This document shows, one piece after another, positions 20,012 through 28,003 of a stretch of DNA of 64,000 nt (the first letter of the stretch is position 1; every line of letters begins with the position of its first letter). Made by a program: the position numbers and the translations under genes. The stretch spans positions 62,001-126,000 of the forward strand of contig JAIXWD010000006.1 of assembly GCA_027482225.1 (NCBI GenBank). Reading direction: 5' to 3'. The notes under the pieces are model-generated. The model was not told where the DNA came from. It worked only from the letters and a program-made list of their open reading frames with translations, and did not search any database. This DNA comes from Bacteroidota bacterium (GTDB lineage: Bacteria > Bacteroidota > Bacteroidia > UKL13-3).

Positions 20012-20161
20012 AATGTCTATTTTTAGTGGCAACCTGCCAACCATGGGCGAATTTAATCACAATAAGCACTTCTGCAAAGCTAGTGTTTCTAAAATATGGC
20101 AATAAAACATAAACCATGTGTAAACGTGGGTAACTAAATACCATTAAGTAACTTGGTAGTG

Positions 20162-20169
20162 TATTTTTG
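20162..20169 (+). promoter_or_regulatory. -7 element of ftsK promoter
   Basis: TATTTTTG matches TAnnTTTG, 10 bases before the ATG at 20180. It falls inside the longer open frame starting at a TTG (20153), which argues that the later ATG is the real ftsK start. Confidence 0.5.
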
Positions 20170-20179
20170 TTATGATAAA

Positions 20180-22822
20180 ATGAAAAAGGCCAAGCAAAAC
20201 ATAATCAGTACAGTAAGTAGCGAACCAAAGGATTTTGAGCGTGAAGAACCAATAGAAATACCCGTTTCGAAAGGAACGAAAAAAAAAGCCGAATCCGCTT
20301 CAGTTAAATTAACTTTTTTAAAAGATGAGCGGTTTTTGAAAATTACCGGTTTGGTTTTCCTACTTACCTCCGTTTTTATGGCTTTTGCCTTCGGTTCTTT
20401 TATTTTTAGCTGGCAATACGATCAAAATATTGCAAAAGGACTGGGTTGGAATGTGTTTTTGCAAAATGATCCTGATGCTGCCGAAAATATTTTAGGTAAG
20501 TTGGGCGCATGGGTAGCCTACATTTTTATGTACAAAGGTTTTGGCATTGCTTCTTTTGCTTTTGTTTTAATATTTGGGTTGATTGGTATAGAGCTCTTAA
20601 CTGATACAACACCATTACCAATCGGTAAAACAATCAGGTATAGTTTTTTTGGTGTGGTTTGGTTATCAGTAACATTAGGTTTAATATTTACTGATGTTTG
20701 GCAAATTTTAGGTGGCGCATTTGGCCACTTTGGTTATTTGTACTTAAAAGGGTTAATAGGAACATCAGGTGCTGCTCTTGGTTTAATATTTTATTTACTG
20801 GTATTTTTAGTGGTGGTATTTAATATCAAATTTTATCAACCCAAACCCAAAGTTGAAGCAACCACACCCGAACAAGTTGATAAACCCGAAAACTTAGGAA
20901 ACATTATATTGAATAGTGCAGCCATAGCAGCACAAGAAGCAGAAGCATCAGACCAATTAAACCCTGATGATTTCATATTAACCGTTAAAGAAAATATTGT
21001 TGAACCTCTAGTTACACCTCAACCCGAAAACGAAAACGATAAAGATATTGAAGAGGATCCTAATGAAGATTTGGAGCTGTTAGTTGAACCTATGGAAGAA
21101 GAGGATGAGAACAATATACCAATTGTGCCAATTATTGCAGCTGGTGCTTTAGTAAGTTCATTAACTCATGCAACCGAAAATGAATTGCCTTCAAGTGCAG
21201 TATTAACAACAGACAGTGGCTTGGTTTTAGAAGTACAAGAAACACCAGAAGAAGATGAAGAAGTTTTAGATAAGTCCGAGTATGGTGGAATAGATACGGA
21301 GTACGACCCAACTTTAGATTATAGCAATTACCAATTTCCAACATTAGATTTACTTAACGATTATGGTGGCGAAAGCAAATCAACAGTGGAAGCAGCCGAG
21401 TTGCAGATAAAAACCAAAATGATTGAAGATACCTTAAAAAATTACAACATTGGTATCAAAAAAATATCGGCAACTATTGGCCCCACTGTTACGCTATACG
21501 AAATAGTACCACAAGATGGTGTGCGTATTGCCAAAATTAAAAACCTTGAAGATGATATTGCATTAAGTTTAGCTGCTTTAGGTATTCGTATTATTGCCCC
21601 AATTCCGGGCCGTGGCACCATTGGTATTGAAGTGCCAAACGAAAAACCTGCCATGGTTAGCATGCGCAGTGCATTGAGTAGTGCACGTTTTCAAAATGCA
21701 GATATGGATTTGCCCATTGCATTTGGTAAAAATATTCAGAACGAAGTATTTGTGGCCGACTTAGCTAAAATGCCTCACTTACTTATGGCTGGTGCTACTG
21801 GGCAAGGTAAATCGGTTGGGTTAAATGCCATCTTAATTTCATTGTTGTACAAAAAACACCCATCGCAAATTAAGTTTGTATTAGTGGATCCTAAAAAGGT
21901 TGAGTTAAGCATTTATAAAACCATTGAGCGCCATTTTTTAGCTAAAATACCTGGTGATGCTGATGCAATTATTACCGATACCAAGTTGGTGGTAAATACG
22001 CTTAATTCGCTTTGTGTTGAAATGGATACACGCTATGATTTGTTAAAAGATGCACAAGTACGTAACCTCAAAGAATACAACGCCAAATTTATAAGCCGCA
22101 GGTTGGTGCCAACCGATAAAATGCCACATCGCTTCTTGCCATACATTGTAGTAGTTATTGATGAGGTTGCCGATTTAATGATGACGGCCGGCAAAGAAGT
22201 AGAAATGCCTATTGCACGTTTGGCTCAGTTGGCACGTGCTATTGGTATTCATTTAATATTAGCTACACAACGTCCTTCGGTAAACGTAATTACGGGTATG
22301 ATCAAGGCAAACTTCCCGGCACGTGTGGCTTTCCGTGTATCACAAAAAACAGATTCGCGTACCATTTTAGATGCAAACGGAGCTGACCAATTAATTGGTA
22401 AAGGAGATATGCTTTACACCGTGGGTAATGATTTGGTGCGTTTGCAATGTGCTTTTGTAGATACACCGGAGGTAGACAGAATAGCAAACTTTATTGGTGA
22501 CCAACAGGGTAAAGAACCATATATTTTACCAGAAGTGAAGAACGAAGAAGATGGTGAAAATGGCCCTGCAGAATTTGACCCACGCGAGCGCGACAGTTTA
22601 TTTGAGGAAGCAGCACAAATTATTGTGCAACACCAGCAAGGATCAACCTCATTGTTGCAACGTAAACTAAACTTGGGTTATAACCGTGCAGGCCGATTAA
22701 TTGATCAGTTAGAACGTGCAGGCATTGTTGGTCCGTTTAAAGGCAGCAAAGCCCGCGAAGTATTGGTAAGTGATATTATGCAACTTGAGGATAGGCTTGC
22801 CACGATACGTGAAAAAGGATAA
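20180..22822 (+). CDS. ftsK: DNA translocase FtsK
   Basis: A septal DNA pump that clears chromosomes from the division site and helps resolve dimers. From the ATG at 20180 the protein is about 880 residues. It has four N-terminal membrane helices, a long acidic Glu/Pro-rich linker, and a RecA-like motor with Walker A GATGQGKSV and Walker B VVVIDEVADLMM. The C-terminal gamma winged helix (GSTSLLQRKLNLGYNRAGRL) reads FtsK-orienting DNA sequences. An earlier TTG start (20153) is disfavoured because the promoter -7 element lies within that extension. Confidence 0.95.
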   Translation: MKKAKQNIISTVSSEPKDFEREEPIEIPVSKGTKKKAESASVKLTFLKDERFLKITGLVFLLTSVFMAFAFGSFIFSWQYDQNIAKGLGWNVFLQNDPDAAENILGKLGAWVAYIFMYKGFGIASFAFVLIFGLIGIELLTDTTPLPIGKTIRYSFFGVVWLSVTLGLIFTDVWQILGGAFGHFGYLYLKGLIGTSGAALGLIFYLLVFLVVVFNIKFYQPKPKVEATTPEQVDKPENLGNIILNSAAIAAQEAEASDQLNPDDFILTVKENIVEPLVTPQPENENDKDIEEDPNEDLELLVEPMEEEDENNIPIVPIIAAGALVSSLTHATENELPSSAVLTTDSGLVLEVQETPEEDEEVLDKSEYGGIDTEYDPTLDYSNYQFPTLDLLNDYGGESKSTVEAAELQIKTKMIEDTLKNYNIGIKKISATIGPTVTLYEIVPQDGVRIAKIKNLEDDIALSLAALGIRIIAPIPGRGTIGIEVPNEKPAMVSMRSALSSARFQNADMDLPIAFGKNIQNEVFVADLAKMPHLLMAGATGQGKSVGLNAILISLLYKKHPSQIKFVLVDPKKVELSIYKTIERHFLAKIPGDADAIITDTKLVVNTLNSLCVEMDTRYDLLKDAQVRNLKEYNAKFISRRLVPTDKMPHRFLPYIVVVIDEVADLMMTAGKEVEMPIARLAQLARAIGIHLILATQRPSVNVITGMIKANFPARVAFRVSQKTDSRTILDANGADQLIGKGDMLYTVGNDLVRLQCAFVDTPEVDRIANFIGDQQGKEPYILPEVKNEEDGENGPAEFDPRERDSLFEEAAQIIVQHQQGSTSLLQRKLNLGYNRAGRLIDQLERAGIVGPFKGSKAREVLVSDIMQLEDRLATIREKG

Positions 22823-22846
22823 ACTAATTTTATATAATTAAATTCA

Positions 22847-22980
22847 GGCGTGCCTCCCGAGGTTACGCTGCGATTCACTTGGGGTCGGGTTATTCGCTGC
22901 AAGTCCTCGCTCATAACTCGCTATGGGTTCACAATCCCGAACTCGCTTCGGGGCTTTCCGCTATTACTCCTCACGCGAGT
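22847..22980. repeat. GC-rich interspersed intergenic repeat, copy 1
   Basis: A noncoding block of about 134 bases, clearly richer in G and C than its surroundings. It contains GGCGTGCCTCCCG, GGGTCGGGTTATTCGCTG and CAATCCCGAACTCGCTTC, ending in an internally symmetric CTCACGCGAGT. It resembles the GGGCGT...GGTCGGGCT...CGCT intergenic elements common in Bacteroidota genomes, and aligns in part with the block at 49704-49805. It follows ftsK with no gene overlapping. Confidence 0.55.
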
Positions 22981-23050
22981 TTAACTTTAAAATCAAGCTT
23001 TCTTAATAATCTTATTTACTCAATTGAGCTAAATTAATTTGTCTCAAATT

Positions 23051-23779
23051 TTAGAATGTAATTCCTGCAATAACACTTAAAGCACCAGAGTTTTCCTTAT
23101 TAATTGAATATGTTGGAGAACCTCTGTAATATGTTACGCTTATAAAGTCTATTTGTTGTATTTCATATCCAATTCCAATATTTATGCTCGTTTTTTTATT
23201 TGTTTTAAAAGTTAAACCAAGTTCTGGATTTATAATTAATCCAACACCTTTCCAGTCATTACTTGCGTCAAATGAATAACCTGCAAGTACCTGAATGTAT
23301 GGTTTTACATTTGATTCTGTTAAATATCTTCTGATATTTAAAAATAGGGGTATTAGGGTTGCCTCATAGTCATTATAATAACGTAAACCTGTTCCACCAC
23401 CAAAACTAAAATTGGAGTTAAGTTGATAGGCAGTGGTTATATTTAGTCGTAATCTATCTATCCCATAATAACCTATACCAATTTGATAACCCAAGTCGAT
23501 TGTTGTGATTGAACTTTTTTTGTTATGTGAGTTACTTTTGGATTTCTCCAAATTAGTTTTTATTTCCTCCTTTGTTAATTTTTCTATTTCATCAAGTGTA
23601 AATACAAATAAACTTTTATCAGCAGTTTCTATCTTGATCGATTTGTTAATTATTTGCTCAATTATAGTACCTCTGATTACACTCCCATTTTTAAGGTATA
23701 CAACATCTTGATAAGTGGTTTGAGCAATTAAATTTAAAGTTAATAAAATTAGAGTTAGTAATGTAATTTGTTTTTTCAT
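23051..23779 (-). CDS. Outer-membrane beta-barrel-like protein of unknown function
   Basis: A 242-residue protein with a clear signal peptide (1-19, ending LIAQ) and a short N-terminal stretch with the repeated Bacteroidota motif DVVYLKNGSVIRGTIIEQ, which also occurs in other secreted proteins of the phylum. A C-terminal half of alternating hydrophobic/aromatic strands ends in Phe (VIAGITF), typical of a small barrel. The catalytic or transport role is unknown. It lies downstream of the 55-residue lipoprotein gene on the same strand, 49 bases from its stop, and may share its regulated promoter. Confidence 0.75.
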   Translation of the reverse strand: MKKQITLLTLILLTLNLIAQTTYQDVVYLKNGSVIRGTIIEQIINKSIKIETADKSLFVFTLDEIEKLTKEEIKTNLEKSKSNSHNKKSSITTIDLGYQIGIGYYGIDRLRLNITTAYQLNSNFSFGGGTGLRYYNDYEATLIPLFLNIRRYLTESNVKPYIQVLAGYSFDASNDWKGVGLIINPELGLTFKTNKKTSINIGIGYEIQQIDFISVTYYRGSPTYSINKENSGALSVIAGITF

Positions 23780-23828
23780 ATTCTTAAATGTTATACGTTG
23801 TTTTGTGTTTTAGTATTTTGATTTACGT

Positions 23829-23996
23829 TTAATCGCAAGAGTAGGAGCTATCAACTTCTGCTTTCCTTAATTCCTCGCCACATTTTTTTTCAGATAGACC
23901 AGTACCCCTTAATGCACAGTCTTTACATTTATTACATGAAGATATTCCTATAAATAATAGCGTCATCGATAGATACATTAGGATTTGATTTTTCAT
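23829..23996 (-). CDS. Small Cys-containing lipoprotein (55 residues)
   Basis: An intact frame of 55 codons starting at the ATG at 23996. It has a hydrophobic signal and a lipobox (GISSC, Cys21), followed by CNKCKDCALRGTGLSEKKCGEEL and a C-terminal SSYSCD. Six cysteines in 55 residues suggest a disulfide- or metal-containing lipoprotein, but no family is recognised. It begins about 60 bases downstream of a strong leftward promoter overlapped by a palindromic operator, and precedes the barrel-like gene. Confidence 0.7.
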   Translation of the reverse strand: MKNQILMYLSMTLLFIGISSCNKCKDCALRGTGLSEKKCGEELRKAEVDSSYSCD

Positions 23997-24053
23997 AGAG
24001 GTATGTGTTGGTTTAAGTTGGTATAAATTTTTTGGTTATAAGAAGCTCAAGTG

Positions 24054-24083
24054 CAAATATAACAAAGTTGACATATGTGTCAA
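24054..24083 (-). promoter_or_regulatory. Consensus Bacteroidota promoter of the lipoprotein/OMP unit
   Basis: On the minus strand a TTG (24081-24083) is followed after exactly 19 nt by TATATTTG (24054-24061). This fits the TTG-N19-TAnnTTTG consensus perfectly and reads toward the 55-residue lipoprotein gene. The start of transcription would be near 24048. Confidence 0.75.
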
Positions 24084-24084
24084 C
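24067..24084. promoter_or_regulatory. Palindromic operator overlapping the divergent promoter
   Basis: GTTGACA-TATG-TGTCAAC, a perfect 7-bp inverted repeat with a 4-nt spacer, covers the -33 element and part of the spacer of the leftward promoter. A further half-site, TGACACA (24093-24099), lies between it and the XRE gene. Position and symmetry fit binding of the XRE-family dimer encoded immediately to the right. Confidence 0.7.
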
Positions 24085-24117
24085 CATAAAAATGACACAA
24101 TTCTTCACTTTCACCAA

Positions 24118-24333
24118 ATGAATCAGGAGGTTTTTCTTAAAAAATTAGGTGAAAACATAAGGAAGACAAGAGTCTCTAAGGGTATGACTCAGGTGGAGCT
24201 AGGTGATTTATGCAATTTTGAAAAATCAAGTATCAATAGAATCGAAGCAGGAAGAACAAATCCAACAGCATTAACATTAAAGGTAATAGCAGAGTGTCTT
24301 CAAGTGAATGTTTCAACTTTCTTTGATATGTAA
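24118..24333 (+). CDS. XRE/Cro-type transcriptional regulator (71 residues)
   Basis: A single helix-turn-helix domain of the XRE/Cro/CI family: ENIRKTRVSKGMTQVELGDLC then SSINRIEAGRTNPTALTLKVIAECL. It has no extra effector domain. It is divergent from the lipoprotein/OMP unit, with a palindromic operator in between, so it probably represses that unit and perhaps itself. It may be unrelated to the downstream HigBA pair, which has its own promoter. Confidence 0.88.
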   Translation: MNQEVFLKKLGENIRKTRVSKGMTQVELGDLCNFEKSSINRIEAGRTNPTALTLKVIAECLQVNVSTFFDM

Positions 24334-24448
24334 AATTTACACTACCCCAAAGGGGTCCAACCATCATGCTATCAAATTTGGCATTTCAAATTGACTAGTA
24401 TTAATTTGATTTCAAAAATTTATAGTTTCTAAATATAGATACTATTCT

Positions 24449-24456
24449 TATATTTG
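24449..24456 (+). promoter_or_regulatory. -7 element of the higBA-type promoter
   Basis: TATATTTG matches the -7 consensus 25 bases before the toxin ATG. It is bracketed by the inverted pentamers GATAC (24438-24442) and GTATC (24456-24460), a possible binding site for the antitoxin. Confidence 0.55.
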
Positions 24457-24480
24457 TATCGTATAACTTTTTAACCTTGT

Positions 24481-24816
24481 ATGAGATATTTTGAAACGAA
24501 ATTCCTTGATGAAGCAGATGAATTTATCGCTAAGCTTGATTTAAAAACGATTAAGAAGATGCTATACAATATCGACTTAGCCGAACAAACAAATGATCCG
24601 AGACTTATCAAAAAATTACAGGGTGATATTTGGGAATTTAGAACTAAGTATGCTGGAATGCAGATAAGACTGCTGGCCTTTTGGGATAAAACAGAAAGTA
24701 AAGATACGCTTGTTGTTGCAACTCATGGTTTTATCAAAAAGGTTGATAAAATTCCTGCTAATGAAATACAGCGTGCAATAAAATTAAGAGAAAGATACTT
24801 CGATAATAAGCATTAG
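24481..24816 (+). CDS. higB: RelE/HigB-family toxin (phage Gp49-like)
   Basis: A 111-residue basic protein of the Gp49/HigB superfamily: an alpha-helical N-terminus, then GDIWEFRTKYAGMQIRLLAFWD and the late VVATHGFIKKVDKIP segment carrying the conserved lysines. Such toxins cleave mRNA, usually in ribosomes. The XRE-type gene starts four bases after its stop, in the toxin-first order typical of higBA. Expression of the pair would be autoregulated by the antitoxin. Confidence 0.85.
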   Translation: MRYFETKFLDEADEFIAKLDLKTIKKMLYNIDLAEQTNDPRLIKKLQGDIWEFRTKYAGMQIRLLAFWDKTESKDTLVVATHGFIKKVDKIPANEIQRAIKLRERYFDNKH

Positions 24817-24820
24817 AACT

Positions 24821-25147
24821 ATGGCCACTAAAAAAATAAAAATACAAACACTTACCGATATGAAGGATAAGTACATCGGTAAAATAGGATCGAATGAACG
24901 CGATAGGTATGAGCACGAACTTCGAATGGATGTGTTAGGAAAAATGATAAAAGCAGCTAGGCAGGAGCGAAATTTAACTCAGGAACAATTGGGTAAGTTG
25001 GTTGGAGTGCAAAAGGCCCAAATATCCAAATTGGAATCGAGTGCGAATAGCGCCACCATTGCTACTGTTTTAAAAGTATTTAAAGCGTTAAAAGCAGAGA
25101 TTCATTTTAATGTGAAGTTGGAAGATCACTTTGTTGAATTGACATAG
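24821..25147 (+). CDS. higA: HigA-type XRE antitoxin
   Basis: A 108-residue protein with a helix-turn-helix domain in its C-terminal half (IKAARQERNLTQEQLGKLVGVQKAQISKLE). A lysine-rich N-terminal part may wrap the toxin. It follows the toxin gene by four bases. The expected role is neutralising the toxin and repressing the shared promoter. Confidence 0.85.
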   Translation: MATKKIKIQTLTDMKDKYIGKIGSNERDRYEHELRMDVLGKMIKAARQERNLTQEQLGKLVGVQKAQISKLESSANSATIATVLKVFKALKAEIHFNVKLEDHFVELT

Positions 25148-25180
25148 GAAGAGTTCAACTCTTCCCAACATCACCCCATA

Positions 25181-25211
25181 AAAAAGCCCCCAATGTTGTT
25201 GGAGGCTTTTT
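25181..25211. terminator. Bidirectional terminator between higA and peroxiredoxin gene
   Basis: AAAAAGCC-CCAA and TTGG-GGCTTTTT pair around a 5-nt loop with one mismatch. A-runs and T-runs on the two sides let it serve both convergent genes. Confidence 0.7.
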
Positions 25212-25231
25212 AAAAGTTATAACTAAAAAAA

Positions 25232-25876
25232 TTAGTGAGTTGATAAGTAACTTGCAATACCTTCTGCAGTATCTTTCAAGCCATCTTTTCCTTTGTTCCA
25301 ATCAGCAGGACAAACCTCACCGTTTTCTTCAAAGTATTGTAAGGCATCAACCATACGTAATGTTTCGTCTACGCTGCGACCTAAAGGTAAATCGTTAACT
25401 ACTTGGTGGCGCACAATACCATTTTTATCTATTAAAAATAAACCGCGGTATGCAACACTGTCTTCGCCTTGGTTACCTATCCAAATCATATCACCATTGT
25501 CATCGTAATTGTAATGGCCTGCCAATACACCATAGTTTAATGCGATGGTTTTGTTTACATCAGCAACCAATGGGTATTTTACACCTTGAATACCGCCATC
25601 GTTTTGTGGGGTATTTAACCAAGCCCAGTGGCTAAATTTAGAATCTATTGAGCAACCTACAACAGCTACATTGCGTGCTTCAAATTCTTCCATTCTGCGT
25701 TGGAAAGCAATAATTTCTGTAGGGCAAACAAAAGTGAAATCTAACGGGTAAAAGAAAAATACCACGTGCTTTTTACCAATAAATTGCTCTAATGAAAAAT
25801 CTTCCACAAACTCGCCACCATTAACTACGGCAGAAGCTTTAAACGAAGGGGCTTTTTTTCCTACTAACATTGTCAT
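25232..25876 (-). CDS. 2-Cys peroxiredoxin (AhpC/Prx1 type)
   Basis: Reduces hydrogen and organic peroxides in the cytoplasm, then is recycled by a thiol donor. The 214-residue protein has the peroxidatic motif FYPLDFTFVCPTE (Cys51) and the resolving Cys189 in GEVCPADW, with the C-terminal helix typical of the typical 2-Cys (Prx1) group. No ahpF lies beside it. The promoter carries an inverted repeat over its -7 element, hinting at regulated expression. Confidence 0.93.
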   Translation of the reverse strand: MTMLVGKKAPSFKASAVVNGGEFVEDFSLEQFIGKKHVVFFFYPLDFTFVCPTEIIAFQRRMEEFEARNVAVVGCSIDSKFSHWAWLNTPQNDGGIQGVKYPLVADVNKTIALNYGVLAGHYNYDDNGDMIWIGNQGEDSVAYRGLFLIDKNGIVRHQVVNDLPLGRSVDETLRMVDALQYFEENGEVCPADWNKGKDGLKDTAEGIASYLSTH

Positions 25877-25902
25877 ATTGTTTAATTTTTATTTAATGTA
25901 TT

Positions 25903-25925
25903 GGTGCAAATTTAACGCTTGCACC
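25903..25925 (-). promoter_or_regulatory. Peroxiredoxin promoter with overlapping inverted repeat
   Basis: The leftward -7 element TAAATTTG (25907-25914) sits within GGTGCAA-N9-TTGCACC, a perfect 7-bp inverted repeat. Because the repeat lies at or upstream of the expected transcription start, it would act as a DNA operator and not as an RNA hairpin. Confidence 0.55.
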
Positions 25926-25969
25926 ATAATCAAAAACTTATTTTTAATTTAGTTATCAATAATTAAAAC

Positions 25970-27625
25970 TTATCCATTCATTGATGCTAAGAACTCTTCA
26001 TTGCTATTGGTGTTTTTCATGTTTTTTAACAATACATCCATAGCTTCTTCAGCATTCATGTCAGCAATGTGGTTGCGCAACACCCAAACACGTTGTAAAG
26101 TTCCTTTATCCATTAACAAATCTTCACGTCTGGTGCTACTTGCCACAATATCAATAGCTGGATAAATACGTTTGTTGGCTAATCTTCTGTCAAGTTGAAG
26201 TTCCATATTACCTGTACCTTTAAACTCTTCAAAAATTACCTCATCCATTTTACTTCCTGTTTCGGTTAATGCTGTGGCAATAATGGTTAAAGATCCACCG
26301 TTTTCAATTTTACGTGCGGCACCAAAAAAGCGTTTAGGCTTGTGTAATGCGTTGGCATCAACACCACCAGATAATATTTTACCCGATGCAGGTTGCACTG
26401 TGTTAAATGCGCGTGCCATGCGCGTAATAGAGTCTAACAAAATAACTACATCATGTCCGCATTCTGTCATGCGTTTGGCTTTTTCTAAAACAATGTTAGC
26501 AAGCTTCACGTGTTTTTCTGCAGGTTCATCAAACGTACTTGCAACAACTTCAGCACGAACACTACGTTGCATGTCTGTAACCTCTTCAGGTCGTTCATCT
26601 ATCAATAAAATAATTAAATAAACTTCTGGATGGTTTTTGGCTATGGCATTGGCAATGTCTTTTAATAAAATGGTTTTACCTGTTTTAGGTTGGGCCACAA
26701 TTAAACCACGTTGTCCTTTGCCTATTGGTGCTATTAAATCAATAATACGGGTTGAGTAAGAAACCGAATTTTTTGATAAGTTTAATTTTTCATCCGGGAA
26801 AAGCGGTGTTAAATGTTCAAATGCTACACGGTCTCTAATTTCTGCAGCGCTGCGTCCGTTTACTGATTCAACCTTAATTAAAGCAAAATACTTTTCGCCT
26901 TCTTTTGGTGGGCGAATGGTACCACGAACTGTATCACCAGTTTTTAAACCCAATAATTTTATTTGCGATGGCGATACATAAATATCATCTGGAGATGGCT
27001 GATAATTGTAATCGCTTGAACGTAAAAAACCGTAACCATCAAGCATGGTTTCTAATACCCCTTCACTACTTACTATGCCTTCTAGTTCTTGTAATAACGC
27101 TTGTTGTTGTTGTATACGTTCGTTGCGTTCGTTACGCTCATTATTGCGTTTTTCTTTCCAATCGTTATTCCCTTTATTCGGGTTATTTTGAGGATTGTTT
27201 GAGTTGTTGTTTTCACTTTCGTTACTCAACTGAATTTCTTCAACACTGTTTTGTGGATCTTGTTGTTTTTCTAAAACGGGTTGAGGTTGTTGTTCCTCTT
27301 CCTGTTTTGTTTCTGCAACTGGAGTTGGTGTAAAATCAATATCATCTAGTAAGCTTTCAGATGAGTTGTCCATCATTCTCTCTTCGCTTTCTATTTTATC
27401 TTCTCCCTTTTTAGGGCGGCCTCTGCGTTTTTTTGGTGAATCGTCAGCACCAGAGTTATTTATTTTTTCGTTCATTTTTATTTGTTCAAGCAATTGCTGT
27501 TGTTCAGTAATTGCATTAATAAGTTCTTCTTTACTCTTTGTATTAACATTAGTTATATTTATTGAAAGAGCTACCTCGCGTAGTTCCGAAATTACCATAT
27601 CGGATAACGTAGTTTTATTGTACAT
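25970..27625 (-). CDS. rho: Transcription termination factor Rho with long disordered N-terminal insertion
   Basis: An RNA-dependent hexameric ATPase that ends transcription. The ATG at 27625 is preferred over a TTG one codon earlier, giving 551 residues. Order: Rho_N SAP-like domain (1-45), a low-complexity Q/N/E-rich region (about 55-175) with an AT-hook-like [10 protein letters not shown] (65-74) and repeated NER motifs, then the cold-shock RNA-binding domain (from about 186). The RecA-like motor has Walker A AQPKTGKT and Walker [12 protein letters not shown]. coli Rho (about 419 residues) lacks the insertion. It is monocistronic. Confidence 0.96.
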   Translation of the reverse strand: MYNKTTLSDMVISELREVALSINITNVNTKSKEELINAITEQQQLLEQIKMNEKINNSGADDSPKKRRGRPKKGEDKIESEERMMDNSSESLLDDIDFTPTPVAETKQEEEQQPQPVLEKQQDPQNSVEEIQLSNESENNNSNNPQNNPNKGNNDWKEKRNNERNERNERIQQQQALLQELEGIVSSEGVLETMLDGYGFLRSSDYNYQPSPDDIYVSPSQIKLLGLKTGDTVRGTIRPPKEGEKYFALIKVESVNGRSAAEIRDRVAFEHLTPLFPDEKLNLSKNSVSYSTRIIDLIAPIGKGQRGLIVAQPKTGKTILLKDIANAIAKNHPEVYLIILLIDERPEEVTDMQRSVRAEVVASTFDEPAEKHVKLANIVLEKAKRMTECGHDVVILLDSITRMARAFNTVQPASGKILSGGVDANALHKPKRFFGAARKIENGGSLTIIATALTETGSKMDEVIFEEFKGTGNMELQLDRRLANKRIYPAIDIVASSTRREDLLMDKGTLQRVWVLRNHIADMNAEEAMDVLLKNMKNTNSNEEFLASMNG

Positions 27626-27953
27626 CAAAAAAAATTAAATTAATAAGATCTTGTTTGATTGCTTTGCTTTGCACTGTTTCCTTTAATTAAACCTAAAAGT
27701 TTTTTATGGAATGTGTTTAAGCAATGGAAGAATTTCCGTTTGCAAGGTAAAAATAAAATCTAATAAGTAAAATATTTTTCTTTTGGCTTGATTATTAACC
27801 TACCACATTATTATTATAAAAGTAAAATTAATGTTCAATTAAGAAAATAAGGTTACTAAATATCCTTTTAAGAATAGCAAATTCATTAGTTAAAACATAA
27901 AAGTATTCGCAAATGTAAGTTTGCTAAATTGCAAGATGATATGTATAAACAAG
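27626..27953. other. AT-rich rho leader region without gene
   Basis: About 330 bases with no coding frame of note. A TACCTTGC sequence on the minus strand (near 27745) could be a weak -7 element, implying a leader of about 110 nt for rho, where autoregulation is common in other bacteria. No clear hairpin-based attenuator is seen. Confidence 0.35.
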
Positions 27954-27983
27954 AAAGCCATGTTGCAATTACAACATGGCTTT
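27954..27983. terminator. Terminator downstream of pdhC
   Basis: A perfect 12-bp stem AAAGCCATGTTG/CAACATGGCTTT with a 6-nt loop, 20 bases after the pdhC stop on the minus strand. Confidence 0.75.
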
Positions 27984-28003
27984 AATAAATTTTGCAGGTA
28001 ATC

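Noticed and set aside
20153-20179. Extended ftsK start at a TTG
   Set aside because: The extension overlaps the -7 element and encodes no family-like sequence; the ATG at 20180 fits better.
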